Assembly (NCBI GenBank): GCA_034086685.1
Contig: JAXDZY010000094.1
Span: 1 to 64,000 of the forward strand
Direction of reading: 5' to 3'
DNA from: TWA4 sp034086685
GTDB taxonomy: Bacteria; Bacillota; Clostridia; Lachnospirales; Lachnospiraceae
Length of the DNA: 64,000 bases
The notes under the pieces are model-generated. The model did no database searches, was not told the DNA's origin, and was given only the letters and a program-made list of their open reading frames with translations. A program made the position numbers and the translations under genes. Within the stretch, counting starts at the first letter, position 1. Each line of letters opens with the position of its first letter. Shown piece after piece: positions 41,489 through 50,355 of this stretch.

Positions 41489-42517
41489 TCAGCAGTTTTC
41501 CGCAATTTCGTAAATCAGACTCTCGCTGTCCTCCCATCCGAGACAGGGATCTGTAATAGAACGTCCGTAAACGCCCTCCCCGATCTTCTGACAGCCTTCT
41601 TCAATATAGCTTTCAATCATGAAACCCTTCACCAGATTATGTACATCTGAAGAGTATCTGCGGCTGTTGAGCACTTCTCTTGCAATACGGATCTGTTCTT
41701 TGAACTTTTTGCCGGAGTTTGCATGATTCGTATCCACGATACAGGCAGGATTCTGAAGATTCTTTTCACCATACAGCTGGCATACATGCTGCAGATCTTC
41801 ATAATGATAATTGGAATGATTGGTTCCGTGATTATCCGTATATCCTCTTAAAATCGTATGGGTCAGGTCATTGCCTGTGGTATTCACCGCCCATCCGCGG
41901 AAAATAAAATCATGGGATGACTGGCCTGCAATTACTGAATTCATCATAACAGACAGATCACCGCTGGTGGGATTCTTCATACCTGCAGGAATGGTCATAC
42001 CACTGGCAACAAGACGGTGCTGCTGATTCTCCACGGAACGGGCACCGATTGCCGCATAGGATAAAATATCCTGCATATAACGGTAATTCTCCGGATAGAG
42101 AATCTCATCTGCCGTGGTAAAACCGGTCTGCTTGATGACATCCATGTGAAGCTGACGTACTGCCAGAACTCCATTATAAAGATCCGGCTTTTTCTCCGGA
42201 TCAGGCTGATGCAGAATTCCTTTATATCCAAGACCGGTGGTACGGGGCTTACTGGTATAAACCCTGGGAACAATAATAATCCGGTCTTTCACCTTTTCCT
42301 GAACCTTTGCAAGTCGTGTACAGTAATCCAGAACCGCTTCCTCATTATCAGCAGAACAGGGACCAATCACCAGCAGAAACTTATCATTCTCTCCTGTAAA
42401 AATCTTTCTGATTTCTGCATCCTTTTCTTCCTTGATCTTAACCAGCTCCGGTCCCATGGGATAACGTTCTTTTGTTACCATGGGAATCGGAAGCTTTTCA
42501 ATAAAATTAAAACTCAT
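41489..42517 (-). CDS. aroF: 3-deoxy-7-phosphoheptulonate synthase (DAHP synthase, class I)
   Basis: It condenses PEP and erythrose-4-phosphate, the first step of the shikimate pathway. The 342-residue protein shows class I-alpha features: LLVIGPCSADN with the metal/PEP loop, PRVYTSKPRTTGLGYKG, ENQQHRLVASG, GMKNPTSGD and IVDTNHANSGKK. Length is like the E. coli isoenzymes, with the N-terminal extension that often binds an aromatic amino acid; feedback specificity cannot be read. GAGGAAAAG precedes the ATG. It has its own promoter; the roughly 85-base leader shows no clear T-box or leader peptide. Confidence 0.95.
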   Translation of the reverse strand: MSFNFIEKLPIPMVTKERYPMGPELVKIKEEKDAEIRKIFTGENDKFLLVIGPCSADNEEAVLDYCTRLAKVQEKVKDRIIIVPRVYTSKPRTTGLGYKGILHQPDPEKKPDLYNGVLAVRQLHMDVIKQTGFTTADEILYPENYRYMQDILSYAAIGARSVENQQHRLVASGMTIPAGMKNPTSGDLSVMMNSVIAGQSSHDFIFRGWAVNTTGNDLTHTILRGYTDNHGTNHSNYHYEDLQHVCQLYGEKNLQNPACIVDTNHANSGKKFKEQIRIAREVLNSRRYSSDVHNLVKGFMIESYIEEGCQKIGEGVYGRSITDPCLGWEDSESLIYEIAENC

Positions 42518-42601
42518 GTCTTTTCCTCATTCCCTCTCAGAACCGCAATTGCATCAGAACGTGTCTGGCACGACGATGGGCTCTGTAAATTCATCAATGA
42601 T

Positions 42602-42630
42602 ATTATAATAAAGTTGCCATACCGCGTCAA
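42602..42630 (-). promoter_or_regulatory. Sigma-A type promoter for aroF
   Basis: On the minus strand TTGACG and a perfect TATAAT are separated by 17 bases; predicted start near 42595, about 80 bases before the start codon. Confidence 0.65.
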
Positions 42631-42688
42631 GTAGTTTAATGCTTTAAAGTTAAAAATAGAAAGATGTATGACAACCCATTTTATATCT

Positions 42689-45600
42689 TTACAGCAGTTC
42701 CATCAGTTCTTCTCTGGTCAGCTCCGCCAGACTTACATGATTTCCGGAAAGGACCTGATCCACCAGATTCTGTTTGGCTTCCTGCAGCTTCAGGATATTC
42801 TCCTCAATGGTACCTGCAGCTATGAGTCGATAGACATTAACTTCTCTGGTCTGCCCGATGCGGTGTGCCCGGTCTGTGGCCTGATTCTCGGCTGCCACAT
42901 TCCACCAGGGATCATAGTGAATGACTGTATCTGCCTGCGTCAGGTTCAACCCTGTTCCTCCTGCTTTCAGAGAAATCAGGAAAACGGGAACCTCTCCTTC
43001 TCCAAATCGTTCTACCAGCTGCTGACGTTCTCTTTTCCCGGTCTGACCGGTCAGAGTAAAGCAGGGAATCGCCTCCTCATCCAGTCGTTTTTCAATCAGA
43101 TTCAGCATCCGCGCAAACTGGGAGAAAATCAGGATCCTGTGACCGCCGTCCAGACAGGAATGAACCAGTTCCATCAACGCTTCCATTTTTGCATTGGAAG
43201 CGGTAAAATTCTCATAAACCAGCGACGGAGCACAGCAAAGCTCCCTCAGTCTGGTCAGACTTGAAAGAATCATGGTCCGTTTTTTCCGGAAGGAATCATC
43301 TGTCTCATGCTCCAGCTCCCGTTTCAGCTGCAGCGCACAGGCTGTATACAGCTTTTTCTGTTCACCCTCAAGAGCCGGATAAAGAACCGTATCACATTTA
43401 TCCGGAAGCTCCGTCAGTACTTCTTTCTTCAGGCGTCTCAGAATGAACGGCGAAGTCATGTTGTGAAGCCTTGTTACCACGTGTTCATCCTGATCCTTTA
43501 CCAGCGGTATCTCAAAAATACTGTGAAAACGGTTATAGGTATAGAGGAATCCCGGCATCAGATAATCAAAAATACTCCACAGCTCCCCAAGACGGTTTTC
43601 CACCGGCGTCCCGGTCAGGGCAAATCGCCGGACTGCATGAATTTTTTTCACCGCACGGGCATTCTGCGTACCCTGATTTTTGATATACTGAGCCTCATCC
43701 AGCACCTGAAGGCGAAATTCATATTCTGCATACAGATCCACATCCCTGCGCAGAAGATCATAAGAAGTAATCCACAGCAAAGCCTTCGGTTTTTCTTTCA
43801 GTAAATTTTTCCTCTCTCTCCCGCTGCCGGCAATCACGGCAGTGGAAAGGCCGGGGGCAAACCGGACAATTTCATGCTCCCAGTTATAAATAAGAGAAGA
43901 TGGACATATGATCAGTGAAGGACGCTTCTCTGTGGAATCCTCATAGATCCGCTGAAACAGAGCAATCATCTGTACGGTTTTTCCCAGTCCCATGTCATCT
44001 GCCAGAATGCCGCCGAATCCCATATGATCCAGCATAAAAAGCCACTGATAACCTTTTACCTGATAATCCCTGAGTATCTTGTCAAAACCTGCCGGAACCG
44101 GTTCAGGCTGCCGGTTTCTGTTCTCAAGGCAATCCGTAAGCCGGTCAAAGTAATCATCATGACTGTACGGGGTATGATAGGCTTCAAACAGTTTTTTCAG
44201 ATACAGGGCTCTGCTTTCCGAAATACTGCAAACGGTACCCGTAATCTCTTTAGCCGAAAGCTGCAGACCCTCCATAAGCTCCGGAAGAATATCCAGCTCC
44301 TGATTCCGGAACAGAACATAACTGCCATCTTTCAGCTGATAATAACTTCTCTTCTCCTCATAATGATTCAGAATCTGCATCAGTTCCTTCTGATCGATTC
44401 CATCCATATCAATGGAAAGTTCCAGCCAATGGGAAAACGACTGCACATGAAACTGCAGGTGCGATGGCTGACGAATCTTCAGCTGCAGCAGCGCATCCGA
44501 CAGATGAACTTTTCCCAGCGAAACAAAATCCGCAAATCCGCCTGCAGCCATACGCAGTGCCGCCTGCTCATCTTCAAACGTGGTCAGCAGCCCTTCTTCC
44601 TGATAACGCCTTTCAAAATATCTGGAAGCGGTCAGAGCTACCTTTTTTTCCCTGGCCCGATCCCGCCAGGTCACAGCCGGATTTTCTCCGTTTACAGGAT
44701 TAAACGCAATCTTCCCGTACCGGTGAATGATCTTCAGTGTAATTTCCAGTTCTCCCCTGAGATCAAAGAAAAATTCCGTCTGCAGAGTGCGGGACTGATA
44801 ATCATCGATCCTGATCTCCCCGCAGTCCACTTCCGCATAATTTCGCAGCACCGGAAGAACATCTACACAAAAACCGGGCATATCCTGATCACTGATGCGG
44901 ACACTGGCCGGCTGTTCTTCACTGTTTTGGAACATTCCCAGAAGAAACGGCTTCATATGCCTGCTGTAATCCCTGTCCGCAATATACAGGTTATCATTTT
45001 CCACAATGTACAGATATCGGTTCCCCGCAAATACAGCCAGCTTATGACGCAGAATCAGATTGATGCCCAGACCGGGGCGCAGACTGTTCCGATAACGCAG
45101 CAGAAGCTGAAGCCTGGGATTCTTACGGACAATTTTCAGATAACCGGCTGCAGAAAGGCTTTCCTCCGACTCAATCAGCGGATCCGAAAATGCCTGAAAC
45201 AGCTGATCCATATCCTCCTGCCCCACCAGCAGGGCACTGCTGTCACGGCTGTACATGGAAGAATTCCTGCGAAGATTACGATCTCCGTCATTATCCCTGA
45301 TCCGGTCATGAATCGCCAGAAGCGTCTCCAGCAGCTTTACGCTTTCCTGATCAAAGGCTTCCGGTACATGATAAAAATCCAGAAACTTTCCATACAGATG
45401 TCTCCCACCCGTACGAAATGCTCCCAGCAGTGCAGAAATATCTCTTACTTTATAATACTTGCTGCTGCCGATTTTCAGACTCAGGGCAAAACATCCATCC
45501 TGCTGTCCATCCAGATAACTGATGGGGACATTCCGGGCGATACTGCGCAGGGCAAGCACCGGCATGACATGGACCAGCTCTTCTTCTGTTTTTGTATCCC

Positions 45601-45994
45601 CGATATATTCGGCAAGAACCTCTTTCTGGCGGATCTGACCATACTGGTCAATCATGGGACGCACAAAATCCGTAGATTCTGCATTCTGGTTTTCCGTCAG
45701 CTCCAGCCATGCAAGGGCTGCTGCCACTGCATGCGAACAGAGGTGTCCCTTCTGAGAATCCGGATGCATACAGCTGCAGCGGGAAGACGTAATCCTCCCG
45801 CCGCTTATGGTTAAATTGACCTGTTTTTCTGTTTCATGGTCATTGTGCGCAAGTGCCAGAACTCTGATTTCATCCTTCCAGAAGCTTTTTTCAGGTTTCA
45901 GCTTCACCTGCCCCATCTGACAGATATGGTTTCCCTCTTCAAAGGCACGGCGGCTGCCCGCCAGTGCCTGTATCATACTGCGGGTAATGGTCAT
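42689..45994 (-). CDS. SWIM zinc-finger SNF2-family helicase
   Basis: A 1101-residue Swi2/Snf2-type ATPase that would translocate on double-stranded DNA. An N-terminal SWIM motif (CSCMHPDSQKGHLCSHA, about 73-89) is followed by a large SNF2-helicase-associated region (about 150-600), then the ATPase core with GILADDMGLGKTVQM, LDEAQYIKNQ and LTGTPVENRLGELWSI, and the C-terminal helicase part with FSQFARML, GTGLNLTQADTVIHYDPWWN and DRAHRIGQ. ATG 45994 has GGAG 9 bases upstream. It starts 12 bases after the argS stop, in the same transcript. Its role in bacteria is poorly known. Confidence 0.92.
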   Translation of the reverse strand: MTITRSMIQALAGSRRAFEEGNHICQMGQVKLKPEKSFWKDEIRVLALAHNDHETEKQVNLTISGGRITSSRCSCMHPDSQKGHLCSHAVAAALAWLELTENQNAESTDFVRPMIDQYGQIRQKEVLAEYIGDTKTEEELVHVMPVLALRSIARNVPISYLDGQQDGCFALSLKIGSSKYYKVRDISALLGAFRTGGRHLYGKFLDFYHVPEAFDQESVKLLETLLAIHDRIRDNDGDRNLRRNSSMYSRDSSALLVGQEDMDQLFQAFSDPLIESEESLSAAGYLKIVRKNPRLQLLLRYRNSLRPGLGINLILRHKLAVFAGNRYLYIVENDNLYIADRDYSRHMKPFLLGMFQNSEEQPASVRISDQDMPGFCVDVLPVLRNYAEVDCGEIRIDDYQSRTLQTEFFFDLRGELEITLKIIHRYGKIAFNPVNGENPAVTWRDRAREKKVALTASRYFERRYQEEGLLTTFEDEQAALRMAAGGFADFVSLGKVHLSDALLQLKIRQPSHLQFHVQSFSHWLELSIDMDGIDQKELMQILNHYEEKRSYYQLKDGSYVLFRNQELDILPELMEGLQLSAKEITGTVCSISESRALYLKKLFEAYHTPYSHDDYFDRLTDCLENRNRQPEPVPAGFDKILRDYQVKGYQWLFMLDHMGFGGILADDMGLGKTVQMIALFQRIYEDSTEKRPSLIICPSSLIYNWEHEIVRFAPGLSTAVIAGSGRERKNLLKEKPKALLWITSYDLLRRDVDLYAEYEFRLQVLDEAQYIKNQGTQNARAVKKIHAVRRFALTGTPVENRLGELWSIFDYLMPGFLYTYNRFHSIFEIPLVKDQDEHVVTRLHNMTSPFILRRLKKEVLTELPDKCDTVLYPALEGEQKKLYTACALQLKRELEHETDDSFRKKRTMILSSLTRLRELCCAPSLVYENFTASNAKMEALMELVHSCLDGGHRILIFSQFARMLNLIEKRLDEEAIPCFTLTGQTGKRERQQLVERFGEGEVPVFLISLKAGGTGLNLTQADTVIHYDPWWNVAAENQATDRAHRIGQTREVNVYRLIAAGTIEENILKLQEAKQNLVDQVLSGNHVSLAELTREELMELL

Positions 45995-46006
45995 GAATGA
46001 CAACTC

Positions 46007-47779
46007 CTACATTCTCTCAGGCGCTTCAAATCCCAGCAGATCGATGCATGTCTCCAGCACCTTTCTGGTCAATGCCAGCAGGCTGATATAGCCGGCTTTC
46101 ACTGCTTCATCCTCCTCTGCCAGAATTCTGGTTTCATGATAAAATTTGTTAAACGCATTGGATACATCATAAATATATGCACACAGTTTGTGAGGCGCCG
46201 TTTCCGTAAAAGCAGCTTCCACTGTATCACTGAATCTGGTCAGAAGAAGCTGAAGGGCCTTTTCACCGGCACTGCGTGCCGCGCACACACCTGCTGCGGA
46301 AACTTCCTTTGCATCTGCGCTGTCCTCATATTTATGAATAATGGATTTAATACGCACGATCGTATACAGAATATACGGACCGGTATCTCCCTCAAAAGAT
46401 GTGAAACGATCCACATCAAAAACATAGTCTTTGGATGCCTGGTTGGACAGATCACCGTATTTAATTGCAGAAAGAGCAACTACTCTTGCCGTATCCATGG
46501 CTTCTTCCTGGGAAACCGTACGATTTTCCCTGATCTTCTCATAAACCGCTTCCGTAATCTCGCGGATCAGCACTTCCAGACGCATAACACCGCCGTCTCT
46601 TGTCTTGAAAGGCTTGCCATCCTTACCATTCATGGTACCGAATCCCAGAAATCCCAGTTTTGTTTCCGGTCTTACGATGCCTGTCTTTCTGGCTGTGCGG
46701 AAGACCTGCCTGAAATGCATCTCCTGGCGCTTATCCACCACATAAAGGACATAATCGGGAGCGAACAGCTTTTCACGCTCAACAAGAGTTGCCAGATCCG
46801 TTGTGGAATACAGCGTTGCACCATCAGATTTTACAATAATGCAGGGAGGAACCTCCTTGGTATCCGTATCTTCCTTCACATCCACAACCAGCGCACCATT
46901 GCTTTCATGGGCAAATCCTTTATCCTTCATCATCTGAATCATATCCGGAATATAGGGCTGTGCATCACTTTCCTTCTTCCACAGATCAAATGTGACATTC
47001 AGAAACTCATAGTTTTTCTTCAGATCGGCCACGGAAACATGGAGAATATGATTCCAGATGGCCCGGTATCCGGGCTTTCCCTGCTGCAGCATGGCTGTTG
47101 CATCATGTGCTTCTCTGGCAAATTCTTCGTCAACCTTGGATTTGCTGCTGGCAGCCGGATAGATTTCTTCCAGTTCTCCGATGGTAAAAGGTGCTTCCTC
47201 AGGATACTCCCCGGTATAGCTGTCATCAAAATATACCAGCTCCGGTCTGCGGTGCTTCAGTTCTGCAATGATCAGACCCATCTGCAGTCCCCAGTCACCC
47301 AGATGTACGTCACCGGCCACATCATAACCCACATAACGTCCGATGCGTTTCAGACTCTCACCGATAATGGCTGAACGAAGATGTCCCACATGAAGTGGTT
47401 TGGCCACATTGGGGCCGCCGTAGTCAATAATCACCTTACGTCCCTCTCCCAGATCTGCACAGCCGAGCTTTGCATCCTCTGCTTCTTCATTCAGATAGGA
47501 AGCAACGAAATCCTCTCTCAGTTTCAGATTGATAAAACCGGGTTTCACCATCTGTACATCCGAAAAGATCCTGCTGTCCCCAAGAGCAGCGACCACATCG
47601 TCTGCAATCATAAAAGGCGCTTTATGATAAGCCTTGGCAGCTGCCATGGCACCATTACACTGATATTCACATAAATCAGGACGATTGGATACAGTCACCT
47701 TTCCATAAGAAGCATCATATCCAGCGCTTTCGAAAGCTTTCATAAGCTCGCCTGATAAAACGGCATTCAACTTTTCCAT
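46007..47779 (-). CDS. argS: Arginyl-tRNA synthetase
   Basis: ArgRS charges tRNA-Arg; it is a class I synthetase. The protein (590 residues from ATG 47779) has the N-terminal Add-1 domain (VTVSNRPDLCEYQCNGAM), the HIGH motif as KPLHVGHLRSAIIG, the KMSK-equivalent FKTRDGGVMRL, and the C-terminal anticodon-binding DALR-type helical domain ending DLLGFEAPERM. An open frame extends upstream, but GAGGAG lies 8 bases before ATG 47779. Promoter and leader of about 125 bases precede it; the T-box core sequence is not seen. Confidence 0.96.
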   Translation of the reverse strand: MEKLNAVLSGELMKAFESAGYDASYGKVTVSNRPDLCEYQCNGAMAAAKAYHKAPFMIADDVVAALGDSRIFSDVQMVKPGFINLKLREDFVASYLNEEAEDAKLGCADLGEGRKVIIDYGGPNVAKPLHVGHLRSAIIGESLKRIGRYVGYDVAGDVHLGDWGLQMGLIIAELKHRRPELVYFDDSYTGEYPEEAPFTIGELEEIYPAASSKSKVDEEFAREAHDATAMLQQGKPGYRAIWNHILHVSVADLKKNYEFLNVTFDLWKKESDAQPYIPDMIQMMKDKGFAHESNGALVVDVKEDTDTKEVPPCIIVKSDGATLYSTTDLATLVEREKLFAPDYVLYVVDKRQEMHFRQVFRTARKTGIVRPETKLGFLGFGTMNGKDGKPFKTRDGGVMRLEVLIREITEAVYEKIRENRTVSQEEAMDTARVVALSAIKYGDLSNQASKDYVFDVDRFTSFEGDTGPYILYTIVRIKSIIHKYEDSADAKEVSAAGVCAARSAGEKALQLLLTRFSDTVEAAFTETAPHKLCAYIYDVSNAFNKFYHETRILAEEDEAVKAGYISLLALTRKVLETCIDLLGFEAPERM

Positions 47780-47909
47780 CAATTTTCTCCTCGTAATATA
47801 TGATCTTTCCTGACCCGGCAGCAGGTGATTCAATCCGCATACACCGTCTGTCCGGTCTTCTGCATCAGGCAATTCTCCGGGAACCGCCTGCCATTTCATG
47901 GAATGTTTC

Positions 47910-47938
47910 ATTATAACATGTTTTTCCAAAAAAAACAA
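47910..47938 (-). promoter_or_regulatory. Sigma-A type promoter for argS
   Basis: On the minus strand TTGTTT and a perfect TATAAT are 17 bases apart; start about 47903, leader about 124 bases with a possible GGCAGGC/GCCTG hairpin. Confidence 0.6.
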
Positions 47939-47966
47939 ATAATTTTCCGCCTGTCTGCCGATTCTG

Positions 47967-49358
47967 CTACCAGTTGATTCTGAGTCCTCTGGGATAATGA
48001 TTTTTTATCATCCGGTTCCCTGCTTTCCCCCAGCCTGCGGAGATTCCATCCACACAGACCAGAGTCCAGCCCTTTTCATTTCCGCAATCCAGCGTCTCTC
48101 CATGAAGATAGCGGTAAATCTCCTCATGGCTTCCATTTACTGTCTGTCTGACTTCTTCCGGTCGAAGTGCCATGGCCAGTGCATGGGCAGGTTTGAAGAT
48201 CTTCCCCCTCTGCTCCCCCATCTGAAGTCCCGGGCGAAGAACCTTCAGACCCTTCAGAGGCGGACAGAATTCCGGTATACGGTAAAGCTGATCTCCGAAA
48301 AAAATGTATTCTCCCCGGACAGGTTCTGTGAGTGTTTCCTCTTCCCAAGCATGAAATTCCTTCAGTTTTTTCCGATCATCCCAGGCAATGGTCTTCTCAC
48401 CGGAGTTTTTACCTGTTCCTGCAGTTTTTCTCACCCGGAGGCTGCTTTCCTCTGACTTATCTGTACTGCTGATAAACTCTCCGCCTTTTTTCAGTACAGC
48501 CACACCGTGTCCTTCCCCATGGAGCCGGTGCGGCCAGAGTCTCCATGTTCCCGGCAGTTTTCCCGGTGTGAAAAAAGGACATTCCACAGACGGATCTGTT
48601 TCCATCCAAGGACAAATTTCCAGAAAACGTTCGATAACGCCTTCATTTTCCTCCTGAGCAAAAGTGCAGGTGGAATATACCAGACGCCCGCCCGGTTTCA
48701 GCATCTTTTCCGCTTCCAGCAAAATGGAAAGCTGGCGATCCGCACACATGACCACATGTTCCGGGCTCCATTCGGAAACTGCATTTTCATCCTTCCGAAA
48801 CATTCCTTCGCCGGAACAGGGTGCATCACAGAGAATCCTGTCAAAAAAACCGGTAAAACGTTCTGCCAGACGGGCGGGTGTTTCATTCAGAACCAGTGCA
48901 TTGCGCACACCCATCCGTTCCATATTCTGAGAAAGAATTTTCGCCCGGGCAGGATGAATTTCATTCACCACCAGAAGTCCTTCTCCTTTCATATCTGAAG
49001 CCAGCTGGGTTGATTTCCCGCCGGGAGCGGCGCACAGATCCAGCACCCGCTCTCCGGGTCCGGCCTGCAGAAGCTCCGCTGCCGACATGGCACTGGGTTC
49101 CTGAATATAGTACATCCCTGCTTCATGCCACACATGGCGCCCGGGACGTTCCTCCTCACGGTAATAAAATCCATCATGACACCAGGGCACCGGCTCCAGT
49201 GTAAAATTCGAAAGTCTCAGAAAATTTTCTCTGGAAATTTTCAGTTCATTGACACGCAGCCCCTGATACCGGTTATTATTATAGCTTTCCAGAAAATCAT
49301 CATAGTCTGTTCCCAGACTCTGCTTCATACGATTCAAAAATGCTTCAGGCAGATTCAT
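47967..49358 (-). CDS. rsmF: RsmB/RsmF (NOL1/NOP2/Sun) family rRNA m5C methyltransferase
   Basis: A SAM-dependent RNA cytosine-C5 methyltransferase, probably for 16S rRNA. The protein (463 residues from ATG 49358) has an N-terminal ferredoxin-like region, the SAM site LDLCAAPGGKSTQLA, the first Cys in DAPCSGEGMFRKD, the catalytic Cys in YSTCTFAQEENEGV and a C-terminal RNA-binding domain (about 280-463) typical of RsmF. The Ser/Lys-rich linker at about 300-325 is low complexity. GGAGG is 8 bases before ATG 49358. It directly follows the sigma-like gene and is probably cotranscribed with it. Confidence 0.92.
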   Translation of the reverse strand: MNLPEAFLNRMKQSLGTDYDDFLESYNNNRYQGLRVNELKISRENFLRLSNFTLEPVPWCHDGFYYREEERPGRHVWHEAGMYYIQEPSAMSAAELLQAGPGERVLDLCAAPGGKSTQLASDMKGEGLLVVNEIHPARAKILSQNMERMGVRNALVLNETPARLAERFTGFFDRILCDAPCSGEGMFRKDENAVSEWSPEHVVMCADRQLSILLEAEKMLKPGGRLVYSTCTFAQEENEGVIERFLEICPWMETDPSVECPFFTPGKLPGTWRLWPHRLHGEGHGVAVLKKGGEFISSTDKSEESSLRVRKTAGTGKNSGEKTIAWDDRKKLKEFHAWEEETLTEPVRGEYIFFGDQLYRIPEFCPPLKGLKVLRPGLQMGEQRGKIFKPAHALAMALRPEEVRQTVNGSHEEIYRYLHGETLDCGNEKGWTLVCVDGISAGWGKAGNRMIKNHYPRGLRINW

Positions 49359-49372
49359 ACAGCCGTCCTCCA

Positions 49373-50152
49373 TCATTCACCGCCGAGACCTGTTTCGTCC
49401 ATGGTCATGGCGTTCATGGACATCTTCATAACCGCTTCCACTTCATCCGGGCGCACGTGAAGCATCTTTGCCAGTTCTTCAATGGTCGGCTGTTCTCCCA
49501 TGTCATCTGCATATTCCTCTGATGCATCCATCAGTTTATTAGCCATATCCGCCATACGGTTTTTGAAAGAATCATTTCCTGCATGATCCTCGATCAGCAG
49601 TTCCATGGCCCTGGAAATACGAATCTCCAGCTGCTCCTGAAAACCGGCCCCGCTGTGCTCATCCACCAGAAGCAGCAGTTCCATGTTGCCCTCCTGCACA
49701 AGATCGGACAGAGCCACTCCGCGGCCCGCAAAGCCTCCTGCCAGCTCCACAACTCTTTTCAGGTTTCCTTCCACCAGCCTTTGTCTGGCATTGCTGTCTC
49801 CGGCTGCTTTTTGCTCAAACAGCAGCAGCTCTTCCTCCGGTCCGTATTCTTTCACCAGCTTCAGTTCCTCCAGATAGGACTGATAAATTTTCTTTTCCCG
49901 GTTTTCCATCCTGCCCACATTGCGGGCAGCCGTCATCTTTACCGCTTTGCCGGAAGCTTTTTCTTCTTCCTCCGATGCTGCAATTGTCACACCGTTGGCT
50001 TTAAGGTAACTGCGTAGCGAAAGAATCTGATCTGCATCCAGATTCTCCTGTGCAAAAGGTTCTTCCATCATCTCCTGGGTGATTGTTCCGCCGCGGCTGT
50101 CTGCCAGAGTGAGCAGCCCGTGCACTTTTTCCAAAAATTCCTTCTGTTCCAT
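49373..50152 (-). CDS. Sigma-70-like protein lacking region 4
   Basis: A 259-residue protein with parts of a primary sigma factor. The N-terminal 55 residues resemble region 1.1 (EFLEKVHGLLTLADSRGG). A linker rich in Glu/Lys follows. A region 2.1/2.2-like stretch is clear (ARQRLVEGNLKRVVELAGGF, DLVQEGNMELLLLVDEH), but the 2.3/2.4 part that normally melts and reads the -10 is degenerate (GFQEQLEIRISRAMELLIED). A region 3-like helix (QPTIEELAKMLHVRPDEVEAV) ends the protein; no region 4 helix-turn-helix exists. GAGGG precedes ATG 50152. It may bind core RNA polymerase without recognising promoters. It precedes rsmF by 14 bases. Confidence 0.75.
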   Translation of the reverse strand: MEQKEFLEKVHGLLTLADSRGGTITQEMMEEPFAQENLDADQILSLRSYLKANGVTIAASEEEEKASGKAVKMTAARNVGRMENREKKIYQSYLEELKLVKEYGPEEELLLFEQKAAGDSNARQRLVEGNLKRVVELAGGFAGRGVALSDLVQEGNMELLLLVDEHSGAGFQEQLEIRISRAMELLIEDHAGNDSFKNRMADMANKLMDASEEYADDMGEQPTIEELAKMLHVRPDEVEAVMKMSMNAMTMDETGLGGE

Positions 50153-50300
50153 TATCTTTCCCTCCTGATACAAATATAACATCCTGAAAACATCTACCGG
50201 TCCGGATTCTTTGCCGGACGGACAGTTAAAAGCAGGAAACAACACATTACCTTTGACAAAAATATATTGTAAGCCAAGGTTGATGGCTACAAATTTACAA

Positions 50301-50338
50301 GGCTCCTTCCAACGCCTAAAGGCAGTGGGAGGAGCCTG
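50301..50338 (-). terminator. Hairpin at the end of the ATP-grasp operon, probable terminator
   Basis: On the minus strand GGCTCCTCCCA and TGGAAGGAGCC pair nearly fully, followed by TTGTAAATTTG, a weak T tract. It lies 17 bases after the last gene of the operon and before the sigma-like gene. Confidence 0.55.
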
Positions 50339-50355
50339 CATCATACGAAAGGATT

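Noticed and set aside
42518..42595. Trp/Phe/Tyr leader peptide or T-box in front of aroF
   Set aside because: The 80-base leader has no aromatic codon run and no T-box core; the small hairpin CGTG/CACG is not enough.
44024..45814. A 596-codon open frame on the plus strand opposite the SNF2 helicase gene
   Set aside because: It is fully antisense to a well-supported gene, has low-complexity composition (His, Gln, Ile-rich), no ribosome binding site and no recognisable domain.
46136..47374. A 412-codon plus-strand open frame opposite argS
   Set aside because: Antisense shadow of argS with composition typical of a reversed frame; no family resemblance.
47780..47903. T-box riboswitch in the argS leader
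   Set aside because: The conserved T-box core (GGTGGNACCGCG-type sequence) is absent; only ordinary hairpin potential is seen.
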